Under the pieces are notes generated by a model, which was not told where the DNA came from, made no database searches, and saw nothing but the letters and a program-made list of their open reading frames with translations. A DNA stretch of 64,000 nt from Agrostemma githago (Eukaryota; Streptophyta; Magnoliopsida; Caryophyllales; Caryophyllaceae), in contig OY288248.1 in the NCBI GenBank assembly GCA_958450325.1, positions 43,166,005 to 43,230,004 of the forward strand, written 5' to 3'. The number at the start of each line of letters is the position of its first letter. The stretch's first letter is position 1. The position numbers were made by a program, and so were the translations under genes. Positions 1 through 10,248 of this stretch are shown here, in pieces.

Positions 1-1612
1 TTACATTTTAATATGAAATCATCAGAATCACATTTTTTCCAGATTTAATTATAGGACCAGAAATCGAGAATTTAAATGACAAACACGGTTTTAACGATAA
101 ACGATGATTTAAAGTGATTAATTAATTCATCCACTTAACAATTCCGAAAAATTATGAATAAATTCAGAAAGTTTTATTTTATCATAAAGTTTCACCACGT
201 CAAAAATTAGATTAAAATAAAATGTTTAAGTACTAGAACTAAAAATCGGTTTTTAATCGTTTTTGTCCGATAACGGTAATAATTCAATAATCGATATCAA
301 AAATATCAGAAAAATACTAAATTATTAAAAATCATCAAAAACATAATTTTTACAGAATATTAACATATATTACATGTTTAGGCCGAATATTACGATTTTA
401 CAAATTAATATGACGATTTAATCGTTAATCTCGTAAAAGCGATAAAAATACCGAAACATGCAAATTTTAAACTTTTAAAATTTTTCCAGATTTTATGACA
501 TACATATATTGTCAAAAATAAAACATAAAAATATATACATGCAAATACACAATTAAAATCTTGAAATACCGAGTAACATCGACGTTACCTCAGTCCAAAT
601 CTGAATCAATAATATATTCGTCGGCCTCGGGATCGATCACAAATCCTACAATATATAAAAAATTATGGCAGAAAAATACCATGAGAAAACTAATAAAAAC
701 AAGGTAAATAATGATCGAAAACAACATCGATTTTTACCTTAACGAAGAGATCGGAAAGAGGATTATTTTGACGATAAAAATGATGCGATCAAGGCTCGAA
801 TTAAGCAAAAGTGAGCCTAGGAGGGAAGAGGTGTGTCACGGCCAGAAATGAAGAAGGAAAAAGATGTTGTAATATTTTTTTTATGTAAAGAATGAATGAA
901 AGAAGAAGGATGGTTTATGCATAAATGAAAGTAATAATAAGGGTGAAGAAAACTATGTGAAATGTGTGAGGAAACCAGGCAAAATAATGAAGGTGAGGGA
1001 GAGTGAAAAGTTTGAGTAATAAAGCATGGAATAAATGGAAGAAAATAATCTTACGTTTACGGTTTAACGTGATAAAATGAAACGTATAAATAATACGTAG
1101 TAAAATTGTGACAAGAAGCTTTGTTGGTCCAAAATATGAGGAAATGGTCTCAAATAATTTATAAGTTGATAAAAAGAAGAATCGTAAAATAGTTAACGAC
1201 ATTTCAAAGCAATTCGAGTAAACCTCGCGATAGAAAATAATTATTTACGAAAGTTCGTAATAAAATCATTAATGGCTAAATTTTCGTAAATAAAAATATT
1301 TCTTAGTCTAAAATATTATATAAATGTATTTAAACATTTTTAGGAAAAGGAATAACTTAAATCTGAGCTTAGAAACGTTAATTCGTAGAGAAATAGAATT
1401 CCTCGCGGAAAATAAATAGTTTACGAGGAAAATCAAATAAATGGATTTAAAAGAATTAAAAATATTTGTAAAATATAAATAAATATCATTAAACTCAAAA
1501 ATGAAAATAGAGCTTGGAAAAAGATGAAATGCAAGGCCGAAATGTGACAGAGTTATGACAGAGTCATAACGGTAAAGACAAAAACGCTAGAAAAAAAATA
1601 GCGGGTGTTACA
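1..1612 (-). repeat. Partial 3' LTR of the LARD-like element
   Basis: This matches 16979-18587 along its whole length, with small indels and a few substitutions. It ends at 1612 with ...GGGTGTTACA, which is the 5' TGTAACACCC end when read on the minus strand. The rest of the LTR lies before the window. The sequence is AT-rich and no coding potential is visible. Confidence 0.85.
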
Positions 1613-1624
1613 ATCCTCCCCACT
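1613..1624 (-). other. Polypurine tract of the LARD-like element
   Basis: On the minus strand this reads AGTGGGGAGGAT and abuts the LTR start TGTAACACCC. It is preceded by a TTTCGAGGACGAAACTTTC-like stretch, the usual 3' border of plant chromovirus-type elements. It would prime plus-strand DNA synthesis. Confidence 0.75.
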
Positions 1625-3716
1625 AAAAGAAAGTTTCGTCCTCGAAACTAAGAATAAGCAGAAAGTAATAGAAATTACCTCACTTGAAAAGATGGGGATA
1701 CAAAGTTCGCATAAAAATTTTACTTTAAAAGAAAAGTTTACAACTTTCAAAGTGATACGAAATCGAATGCAAATATTTATTCCAAGAGAAATTGGGCTAA
1801 GCTACCCGAAGTTTAATTTTTTTTTTTTAATTAATGAAATCGTAATGTAAAGTTATTTGATAAAATAATGACGTCAAATAACATTTGTAAATGAACTCGA
1901 AGAAAATTGGGTAACCAAACATTTTCAAAATAAAAGTAAAACAATTTGATTAAGAATAATTCGATAATATTTCGTTTTATGACAAAACAAAATTTATTTT
2001 GGAGAAATCAAATTTTGTTGTTAGTAAAAATCGAACCAACCGTCAAACATTTTCAATAACAGATTCAAAAGTCCACCAACAATAAAACGAAAACTAATTT
2101 CAAAATATTAAAATTTTGAAAATGTTATCAAAGTAATTATGAAAGTTTTCAAAAATGTTATCAAACCATAAAATAATTTCGACAATGTTAAAATGTTTTA
2201 TGTAATAATCATATAGAAATTGAATATTTTGGAAATATGAAAGTCTTCATAAAAGTCCGATTGCTTGAAAAAAAAATGAAATAATTTCGAAATAATTTTA
2301 AAAAAATTATTTAGGCATTTTGAGACAGATCTAGATATAATTATCAACCAAAAATAAAACAAAAGTAAAGTATCAAGTTCTTAAATTATAATTCAAAAAG
2401 GTTAAGTTTCACGATATCTGAAAAGTTGAAGTTAGTCAAACTTTTTACAAAACGACAACTTCACAATTAGAAATTATAAGTAAAAAATGTTAGAATTTTA
2501 CGATAATCCATTTTTTTAAAACAAGTCAAACTTTTTTTAACACAAGTCCGGGGAAAATAATAAATGGATAAATAGAGTCAAAGTCAACGACAAATCGAAA
2601 CAAAAGTTTTCAAACCCGATAAAGAAGTCGAAAGGGATTGGCTGAAGAAGAAGAAGCGGGATTCAAGAGAAGCTAAGGGGAGAACGAATTTGAGAGTCAA
2701 ATAGAACTCTCAAGGACTGAAGAATTAAATTAACCATCTCGAGATTCCCGGTACAACTCCCACAACCCGGGTCCCTAATTTCCATCAAATAACGTTAAGT
2801 CCAATATTAGGCACTAGGTGGTACTACTCGGTCACTATCTCCCAAAAAAAATATCTTACGTGACTATCCAATCGTTCAAGCGATACGATACTAATCCACA
2901 AATGCTTTAGACTAATCCATTAATTAAGATTCCAACGGTCATCAAAACATACCCAAACTTGTAATCACTAAGGCTCGTAATTCAAAGCTCATAAGGTCTG
3001 AACTCGAGCTATACTTCAAATTTCTCGAGTAAGGAACACTAAATAAAATCCACCAATTAACAATGTTCGGGCACAGAATCCTCAAAATGATCACCAACAT
3101 GTTATAATGCCACAAAGTATAACAAATCCTCAAATACGCTCAACCTATAGGTAATGGCGCAAACACTCACATCTTCAAACACGTCATTGGGCTAAGGTTT
3201 CTAAAAATTCCACCAAATTTCATATTGTATCAGCGAAACCACCGAAATATTTATTAAATCAACGAAGCCACAATCCCGTTGGTCTAAGGTTATAACAGTC
3301 CCAATAAGATGATCCGTATAATAGTATTCCTCGAAACAGCACAATAAAACTAAACTGTGATTGTGCAAGATAGTTCTCTTCGCTAGGGACAACAACAATT
3401 TATCCCAAGTTAGATCACTCAACCCCAAAGTTCATAGGTTACAACCTTAAACGACGATCAACGATCTAATCCCTAAGAAATACGGGTAATCTATGTCAAC
3501 CAAAATTTCTAACGACATTAATGAAAACCTTCAATGGTACCACAACACTCAGTCTAACACCTTAAACAATACTCTATGATCCCAAATAATCGCGATGCAT
3601 CCATTAAATAAGCATTAGGTAAAGAATCCAAAGTAATATTGTCAGTTACCCTTAGTTTGGTTCTGGGTTAGGTACCAGGTATCCATCAAATATGACGTAC
3701 TCTCTTACTACTCCCA
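1613..3716 (-). other. LARD internal region, 3' part, non-coding
   Basis: About 2.1 kb lies between the polypurine tract and the inserted gypsy element. Both strands carry only short, AT-biased open frames with no recognisable gag, protease, RT or integrase motif. The right edge is the insertion point of the plus-strand element, with TCCCA at 3712-3716 just before its LTR. Confidence 0.6.
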
Positions 3717-4792
3717 TGATACGGGTGAGCTCGAACCCGGCCCGATTGTGCTAGGACCGAATAAAGCCCACAACGAGACCGTACACTCGCTTGGGTTATT
3801 CGAACCAAGCCCAATGAAACTTGGTGTGTGCATGATCACACACGTCCCGAAATAGCCAAGATCACGTGGGATATGTAGCCAAAGATCACGCCTCCCTTAC
3901 TAGAGATATGCGTGATATTCTTACTTCAAACAAGCTAGGGCAATCTTCTTATTTTGGCAATAAGAGGATATAATTCTCACTCATATTTGATGGTGATTCA
4001 CATGAAGATATGCATGTATCTCCTCCTTCAAATAGATAGATACAATCTCTTCAAACTTGGCAACACAAATAAGAATATTATATCAAGATATGAATATTCT
4101 AGGCATGAAGATCAATTAAGAAGCAAACAAGATTTGGCTGCAATATTCTGAAGAGTAGAAGAAGATTTCGGGTATCCCATACTCCAAATAAAGGGATACA
4201 ATCTTAGTTTAATTAAAGCAACAAGAATAATAATGATCTCTTCAAGATCATTTCAAGAGATACTTAGGGTAAGATATTATATTATCTAGATTAGTTACTA
4301 ATTTTAATTGAATTATGTATCTCCTACTAGAGGCAAGTATAATCGAGTGATACACTCGTGTAAGGCTATAAAAGCCACGTTCCATGTTAGCATAAGGCAT
4401 TCAATGATTAAGCAATAAAAATTCAGCAAAGTTTTTGATTTATCAAACCTTGTGAAAACTCATTTCGAGAAAGTACTTCGAAATCGCGTCGAGGAATTGG
4501 TGCGCCAATCTCTACGTTATTAGTTTCGGATTCAAGGTCGAATTCGGGCTAAATATCTTTGGTTACGTTTGTCTTTTATTTCATCACAAAAATCCTTACG
4601 TAATTCAAAGTATTTTCTTTCCTAAAATAGACGTGCCACAAAACACAAAATCCAGGAAGACCTTAACCACGAACCAAGGTTATATTAACCTTAGTTCAAT
4701 TTCACTCCAAAATCCACGTCATCACTCAAGGTTACATTAACCTTCGACCAAACTTTCATTTCTTATTCTAAACCGCTTCCGCATTCGCATCA
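3717..4792 (+). repeat. 5' LTR of the gypsy element
   Basis: The LTR starts TGATACGGGTGAG and ends TTCGCATCA, giving TGAT...ATCA termini. It is the same length as the copy at 9145-10220. It holds a TATA box at 4367-4373 (CTATAAAAG) and an AATAAA at 4414-4419, so the R region probably starts near 4395. Two 17-bp inverted repeats lie at 4676-4692 and 4728-4744, near the primer site. Confidence 0.92.
4367..4373 (+). promoter_or_regulatory. TATA box in the LTR
   Basis: TATAAAA within GGCTATAAAAGCC lies 650 bp from the LTR start. The same offset is kept in the second LTR (9795-9801). An AATAAA follows about 47 bp downstream, consistent with U3-R layout. Confidence 0.6.
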
Positions 4793-4794
4793 TT

Positions 4795-4806
4795 TGGTAT
4801 CAGAGC
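4795..4806 (+). other. Primer binding site, initiator tRNA-Met type
   Basis: TGGTATCAGAGC begins two bases after the LTR end. It is the standard plant primer site complementary to the 3' end of initiator tRNA-Met, which primes minus-strand synthesis. Confidence 0.9.
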
Positions 4807-4819
4807 CGTGTTTAGCGAC

Positions 4820-7800
4820 ATGGGAGATAACGAAATCAACGACAACAATGTCAACAATGACGCAAGCAGCTTCAATACTGGAGGGTGTAATGACGACAAT
4901 CTCATCCAACAATTGCTCCGTGCCTTGCGCAATTTGCCCGAGAACAGACCTGGGGAAGGTGCCAGGAGATTCGTGGATGTGCCCAAACCCCATGACGAAT
5001 TTAAAGTCACGGAGTTGCCTGAATTCGGGGGAGGGATAGATCCGGAAGAATACTTGGACTGGGAGCGTCAAATCGAGAGGATGTTTGAATTCAAGGATGT
5101 CCCCGATGAGAAGCGTTGCAAGTATGCTATCTTGAGGTTAACAAAAAGTGCGTCCCTATGGTTCGAAAGTCTGAAGACTAGGCGAGCACGGGAGGAAAAG
5201 CCTAAGATCCGGTCATGGGAGGAACTCAAAAATAAGTTACGCAAGAGGTATGTTCCTAAAAGTTACAAAATCGACTTATATCGTAAGGTAGCCGAATTGA
5301 AACAAGGGACCATGTCAATTAGTGCGTATATTGAGGAGTTCGAAAAGGCATCTTTAATGTGTGAGTTAGAAGAACTCGAGGAACAAAAGATGGCTAGGTT
5401 TTGTAGGGGTTTAAATCGTAACATAGCTGATGTGGTAGATTTACATCCTTATGCGTCGTTTGATTTATTATGCTCTTTGTGTTTAAAAGTAGAGGGCCAA
5501 CAAAAACGACGAACTACTCCGACCACTAAAACAAACACTTGGACAAAATCCGAAACACCCAATAAATTCGGAGGGTCTAGTTCAAGTCAAACCCTAAAAT
5601 CCGTAGTCGCCACCCAAACAACACCTAAAACGGACACTAAATCCAAAGACATGTCTAGGGTCCGTTGTTTTAAGTGTCAAGGATTCGGCCACTTTCAAAG
5701 CGATTGTCCTAATAAAAGGGTCATTACATTAAGAGAGGCAATTAGCTATCGCGATGAATTGATGGAGGGTTTTAGTGACGAGGATGAACCATCATATGTC
5801 ACGAATGGGGATGAGTTAGAGGGGGATGACGTGCTTGAGTTTGTCGCACCAAGTCATGTTGAGTCTTTGGTCTTACGTCGTACTTTGCACACCGTTGTTG
5901 AACCGGTTGTGACCGAACAACGTGACCAAATCTTCCACACTAAATGCTTGGTCAAAGACAAATGGTGTAATGTGATTATTGATGGAGGGAGTTGTACCAA
6001 CGTCGCCTCACAAGACATGGTTAAGAAATTAACCCTAACCACCACACCACATCCGAGACCCTATACCTTACATTGGCTCGATGATGGGAACCAAGTTAAG
6101 GTGACTAAACAAGTCCGCGTTGGTTTTACGATGGGTCCTTACAAGGACGAGGTGGTTTGCGACGTTATTCCTATGGATGCTTGTCACATGTTATTAGACA
6201 GGCCATGGCAATTTGATCGCATTGTCCTTCATAAAGGACGAAGCAACGAGCATGAACTCATGGTGGATGGTAAGAAGGTCGTCCTAAGGCCTATGGCGCC
6301 GAAGGAGATTCGTTCGATTCATTCTAATCGTACTAACAAGCCGAGTTTGTCAATGTTTGCTAGTGAAAGAGACGTGGAGCAGGTTTTGGCTAGGGGAGAG
6401 CAAGTGTACGCGCTTGTGGCATCTAACCTGTCCACAGTTTCAAGAGAGAATAACCTTGACCAAGGTTACATTAACCTTGACCAAGTTTACTCTAACCTTG
6501 ACTCTGTTGAACGCGTTAAACCACTATTGCGTGAGTTTGATGATGTTTTTCCAGATGATTTACCAGCGGGTTTACCTCCATTGCGTGGAATCGAGCATCA
6601 AATTGATCTCGTACCCGGCGCACCCTTACCAAACAAGGCGGCTTATCAGAGTAACCCCGAAGAAACCAAAGAACTCCAACGACAAATTGAGGAGTTAATG
6701 GAACGAGGGTACGTAAGAGAAAGCATGAGCCCGTGCGCGGTTCCAGCTTTACTCGTCCCTAAGAAAGATGGCACATGGAGAATGTGCATCGATAGTAGAG
6801 CAGTGAATAACATCACCATAAAATATCGATTCCCGATTCCGAGACTCGATGATATGCTTGATGAACTTCATGGCTCAACCATCTTCTCCAAAATCGATCT
6901 TCGAAGTGGTTATCACCAAATTCGAATGAGAGAAGGAAATGAATGGAAGACCGCATTCAAAACCAAACATGGTTTATATGAATGGCTGGTCATGCCTTTC
7001 GGCCTTACTAATGCACCAAGCACTTTCATGAGGCTTATGAACGAGGTTCTAAAGTCCTTCATTGGAAAGTTTGTGGTCATGTACTTGGACGATATCCTAG
7101 TATCCAGCAAGGGCATTGAAGAGCACCTACGACACTTAAGACTAGTGTTCGAAACGCTAAGAATGCAAAAACTATACGGCAAAGCCGAGAAGTGCTCATT
7201 CTTGGTCGACAAAGTTATATTCCTTGGATACGTTGTATCTCGGGATGGAGTTGCCGTTGATCAAGAAAAGGTGGAGGCTATTCGTTCTTGGCCTGTCCCT
7301 AGTACGGTGACTGAAGTACGATCATTCCATGGATTGGCTTCATTCTACCGGCGGTTTATTCGTGATTTCAGCACGGTCGTGAGCCCAATCACGGGTTGCT
7401 TGAAAAAAGGAGCATTTGATTGGAACGAACAAGCTCAAAAAGCGTTCGAGAAGATCAAGGATTTGCTGTGCAATGCACCTATACTCGCTCTACCCGACTT
7501 CTCTCAACCGTTCGAAGTTGAGTGTGACGCAAGTGGCGTGGGAATTGGGGCTGTTTTAATCCAAGCTCAACGACCCATTGCTTACTTTTCGAAGAAATTG
7601 GGGGGCGCTCGTTGTAATTACTCTACATACGACAAAGAGTTCTACGCGATCGTTCGAACACTTGACCATTGGAGTCACTACCTTCGCCCTAGTCATTTTG
7701 TACTTCACTCGGATCACGAGTCTCTCAAGTACATACATGGGCAACAAAAGCTCAACCCGAGACATGCAAAATGGGTTGAATTCCTTCAATCATTCCATTT

Positions 7801-9139
7801 TTCATCAAAATACAAAGAAGGCAAGAGTAATGTAGTAGCTGACGCTTTATCACGGAGATATGCGCTACTTACCACACTCGAAGTGAAGTTACTAGGGTTC
7901 GAGTTAATTAAAGAATCCTATGTGCTGGATGATGAACTAAGGGAGATATTCGAAGAATGTCAAAAAGGTGGATACAAGGAATACGCGTTACAAGAGGGTT
8001 TTCTATTTAAGGGAAATCGACTTTGTGTTCCGAAGCATCCAATTCGTGAATTATTAATTCGCGAAGCACATGGTGGTGGTTTAGCCGGACATTTCGGAGT
8101 TCAGAAGACGCTCGACATCTTACACGAGCATTTTCATTGGCCGAAAATGATTGGTGATGTCCAAAACATCATAGGCAAGTGTGTTACTTGTCACATGGCG
8201 AAAAGTTCCTTTAAAGCAGGAGCCTACATGCCATTACCAGTTCCGGAACGACCATGGGAAGATGTGTCGATGGACTTTATTGTGGCCTTACCTCGTACTC
8301 AAAGAGGAAGGGATGCAATTATGGTGGTCGTTGACAGATTTTCGAAGATGGCGCATTTCGTGGCTTGCCATAAAACGGACAATGCTAGTAATGTCGCGGA
8401 TCTGTATTATCGCGAGATAGTCCGTTTACATGGAATCCCGAAGACTATTGTGTCCGATCGTGACTCAAAATTCCTGAGTTACTTTTGGAACACACTCTGG
8501 AGAAAGGTCGGTACTAAGCTACTGTTTAGCACTTCACATCACCCTCAAACTGATGGGCAAACGGAAGTGACAAACCATATCTTAGGGACTATTCTCCGTG
8601 GTTTGGTGAGTAAAACTCAGAAGGATTGGGACCTTAAGCTTGCACACGCGGAGTTCGCTTATAATCGATCTCCTACCTATGCAACTAAGCACTCTTCTTT
8701 CGAGGTAGTTTATGGGATCAACCCATATTTGCCTATTGAGTTACTCCCTATCCCTAAAGGGGAATTTGTTCACAAGGACGCGAAGGACAAGGTCAAGGCT
8801 ATGACAAAGCTACATGATCAAGTCCGAGCTAGAATTGAGGTGGTAAACGAAACCTACCAAAGGCGAGCTAACAAAAACCGACCGACTAAGGTATTCCAAC
8901 CCGGAGACTTGGTGTGGTTACACTTGCGCAAGGAAAGGTTTCCGGGAAAACGAAAGAACAAGCTCATGCCAAGAGCCGAGGGTCCGTACAAGGTCGTTGA
9001 CAAGGTAAACGACAATGCTTACAAGATCGAGCTTCCGGGAGACTATGGAGTCCATGCTACATTCAATGTAGGGGACTTAAGTCCGTACTTGAGCGATGAT
9101 GGCCTTACGGAATTGAGGTCAATTCCTTTCGAAGAATGA
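4820..9139 (+). CDS. Intact Ty3/gypsy gag-pol polyprotein (1439 aa)
   Basis: One frame encodes capsid/nucleocapsid, protease, reverse transcriptase, RNase H and integrase. In order: retrotransposon gag domain (about residues 55-200), zinc knuckle CFKCQGFGHFQSDC (about 282-295), protease with IIDGGS (about 387), RT with YLDDILV (about 755), RNase H with ECDAS (about 902) and a final VADALSRR. The integrase has an HHCC zinc-binding segment (about 1080-1125), a D,D-35-E core (SMDF, VSDRDS, QTDGQTE) and a GPY-type tail (about 1388). The ATG at 4820 is the first Met of the frame, 14 bp after the primer site. The stop overlaps the polypurine tract at the LTR edge. Compared with the second copy it has a 12-bp in-frame insertion (EPVV) before the protease, LLDRPW for the usual LLGRPW, and MYLDD for VYLDD. 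No stop or frameshift is visible, so it could be functional. Confidence 0.93.
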   Translation: MGDNEINDNNVNNDASSFNTGGCNDDNLIQQLLRALRNLPENRPGEGARRFVDVPKPHDEFKVTELPEFGGGIDPEEYLDWERQIERMFEFKDVPDEKRCKYAILRLTKSASLWFESLKTRRAREEKPKIRSWEELKNKLRKRYVPKSYKIDLYRKVAELKQGTMSISAYIEEFEKASLMCELEELEEQKMARFCRGLNRNIADVVDLHPYASFDLLCSLCLKVEGQQKRRTTPTTKTNTWTKSETPNKFGGSSSSQTLKSVVATQTTPKTDTKSKDMSRVRCFKCQGFGHFQSDCPNKRVITLREAISYRDELMEGFSDEDEPSYVTNGDELEGDDVLEFVAPSHVESLVLRRTLHTVVEPVVTEQRDQIFHTKCLVKDKWCNVIIDGGSCTNVASQDMVKKLTLTTTPHPRPYTLHWLDDGNQVKVTKQVRVGFTMGPYKDEVVCDVIPMDACHMLLDRPWQFDRIVLHKGRSNEHELMVDGKKVVLRPMAPKEIRSIHSNRTNKPSLSMFASERDVEQVLARGEQVYALVASNLSTVSRENNLDQGYINLDQVYSNLDSVERVKPLLREFDDVFPDDLPAGLPPLRGIEHQIDLVPGAPLPNKAAYQSNPEETKELQRQIEELMERGYVRESMSPCAVPALLVPKKDGTWRMCIDSRAVNNITIKYRFPIPRLDDMLDELHGSTIFSKIDLRSGYHQIRMREGNEWKTAFKTKHGLYEWLVMPFGLTNAPSTFMRLMNEVLKSFIGKFVVMYLDDILVSSKGIEEHLRHLRLVFETLRMQKLYGKAEKCSFLVDKVIFLGYVVSRDGVAVDQEKVEAIRSWPVPSTVTEVRSFHGLASFYRRFIRDFSTVVSPITGCLKKGAFDWNEQAQKAFEKIKDLLCNAPILALPDFSQPFEVECDASGVGIGAVLIQAQRPIAYFSKKLGGARCNYSTYDKEFYAIVRTLDHWSHYLRPSHFVLHSDHESLKYIHGQQKLNPRHAKWVEFLQSFHFSSKYKEGKSNVVADALSRRYALLTTLEVKLLGFELIKESYVLDDELREIFEECQKGGYKEYALQEGFLFKGNRLCVPKHPIRELLIREAHGGGLAGHFGVQKTLDILHEHFHWPKMIGDVQNIIGKCVTCHMAKSSFKAGAYMPLPVPERPWEDVSMDFIVALPRTQRGRDAIMVVVDRFSKMAHFVACHKTDNASNVADLYYREIVRLHGIPKTIVSDRDSKFLSYFWNTLWRKVGTKLLFSTSHHPQTDGQTEVTNHILGTILRGLVSKTQKDWDLKLAHAEFAYNRSPTYATKHSSFEVVYGINPYLPIELLPIPKGEFVHKDAKDKVKAMTKLHDQVRARIEVVNETYQRRANKNRPTKVFQPGDLVWLHLRKERFPGKRKNKLMPRAEGPYKVVDKVNDNAYKIELPGDYGVHATFNVGDLSPYLSDDGLTELRSIPFEE
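6462..6478. repeat. 17-bp inverted repeat inside the gag-pol frame
   Basis: AAGGTTACATTAACCTT has 7-bp arms and a 3-base loop. The same or a one-base-different sequence occurs twice in each LTR (4676-4692, 4728-4744; 10104-10120, 10156-10172) and in the second internal copy (11879-11895). In the protein it lies in a short repeat of NLDQ-type residues between protease and RT. Confidence 0.8.
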
Positions 9140-9144
9140 GGGGA
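9138..9144 (+). other. Polypurine tract of the gypsy element
   Basis: GAGGGGA immediately precedes the second LTR and overlaps the stop codon of gag-pol. It is the expected primer for plus-strand synthesis. Confidence 0.8.
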
Positions 9145-10220
9145 TGATACGGGTGAGCTCGAACCCGACCCGATTGTGCTAGGACCGAATAAAGCCCACA
9201 ACGAGACCGTACACTCACTTGGGTTATTCGAACCAAGCCCAATGAAACTTGGTGTGTGCATGATCACACACGTCCCGAAATAGCCAAGATCACGTGGGAT
9301 ATGTAGCCAAAGATCACGCCTCCCTTACTAGAGATATGCGTGATATTCTTACTTCAAACAAGCTAGGGCAATCTTCTTATTTTGGCAATAAGAGGAGATA
9401 ATTCTCACTCATATTTGATGGTGATTCACATGAAGATATGCATGTATCTCCTCCTTCAAATAGATAGATACAATCTCCTCAAACTTGGCAACACAAATAA
9501 GAATATTATATCAAGATATGAATATTCTAGGCATGAAGATCAATCAAGAAGCAAACAAGATTTGGCTGCAATATTCTGAAGAGTAGAAGAAGATTTTGGG
9601 TATCCCATACTCCAAATAAAGGGATACAATCTTAGTTTAATTAAAGCAACAAGAATAATAATGATCTCTTCAAGATCATTTCAAGAGATACTTAGGGTAA
9701 GATATTATATTATCTAGATTAGTTACTAATTTTAATTGAATTATGTATCTCCTACTAGAGGCAAGTATAATCGAGTGATACACTCGTGTAAGGCTATAAA
9801 AGCAACGTTCCATGTTAGCATAAGGCATTCAATGATTAAGCAATAAAAATTCAGCAAAGTTTTTGATTTATCAAACCTTGTGAAAACTCATTTCGAGAAA
9901 GTACTTCAAAATCGCGTCGAGGAATTGGTGCGCCAATCTCTACGTTATTAGTTTCGGATTCAAGGTCGAATTCGGGCTAAATATCTTTGGTTACGTTTGT
10001 CTTTTATTTCATCACAAAAATCCTTACGTAATTCAAAGTATTTTCTTTCCTAAAATAGACGTGCCACAAAACACAAAATCCAGGAAAACCTTAACCACGA
10101 ACCAAGGTTATATTAACCTTAGTTCAATTTCACTTCAAAATCCACGTCATCACTCAAGGTTACATTAACCTTCGACCCAACTTTCATTTCTTATTCTAAA
10201 CCGCTTCCGCATTCGCATCA
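9145..10220 (+). repeat. Second LTR of the gypsy complex
   Basis: This has the same 1076 bp and the same TGAT...ATCA ends as 3717-4792, with only a few substitutions between them. It contains the TATA box at 9795-9801 and the two 17-bp inverted repeats. It serves as the 3' LTR of the first internal domain and the 5' LTR of the second. Confidence 0.92.
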
Positions 10221-10222
10221 TT

Positions 10223-10236
10223 TGGTATAAAGAGCC
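10223..10236 (+). other. Altered primer binding site of the second internal copy
   Basis: The site reads TGGTATAAAGAGCC, whereas the first copy has TGGTATCAGAGCC. A base change plus a one-base gain disrupts pairing with initiator tRNA-Met after position 6. Priming from this site would probably be impaired. Confidence 0.75.
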
Positions 10237-10248
10237 GTGTTTAGCGAC

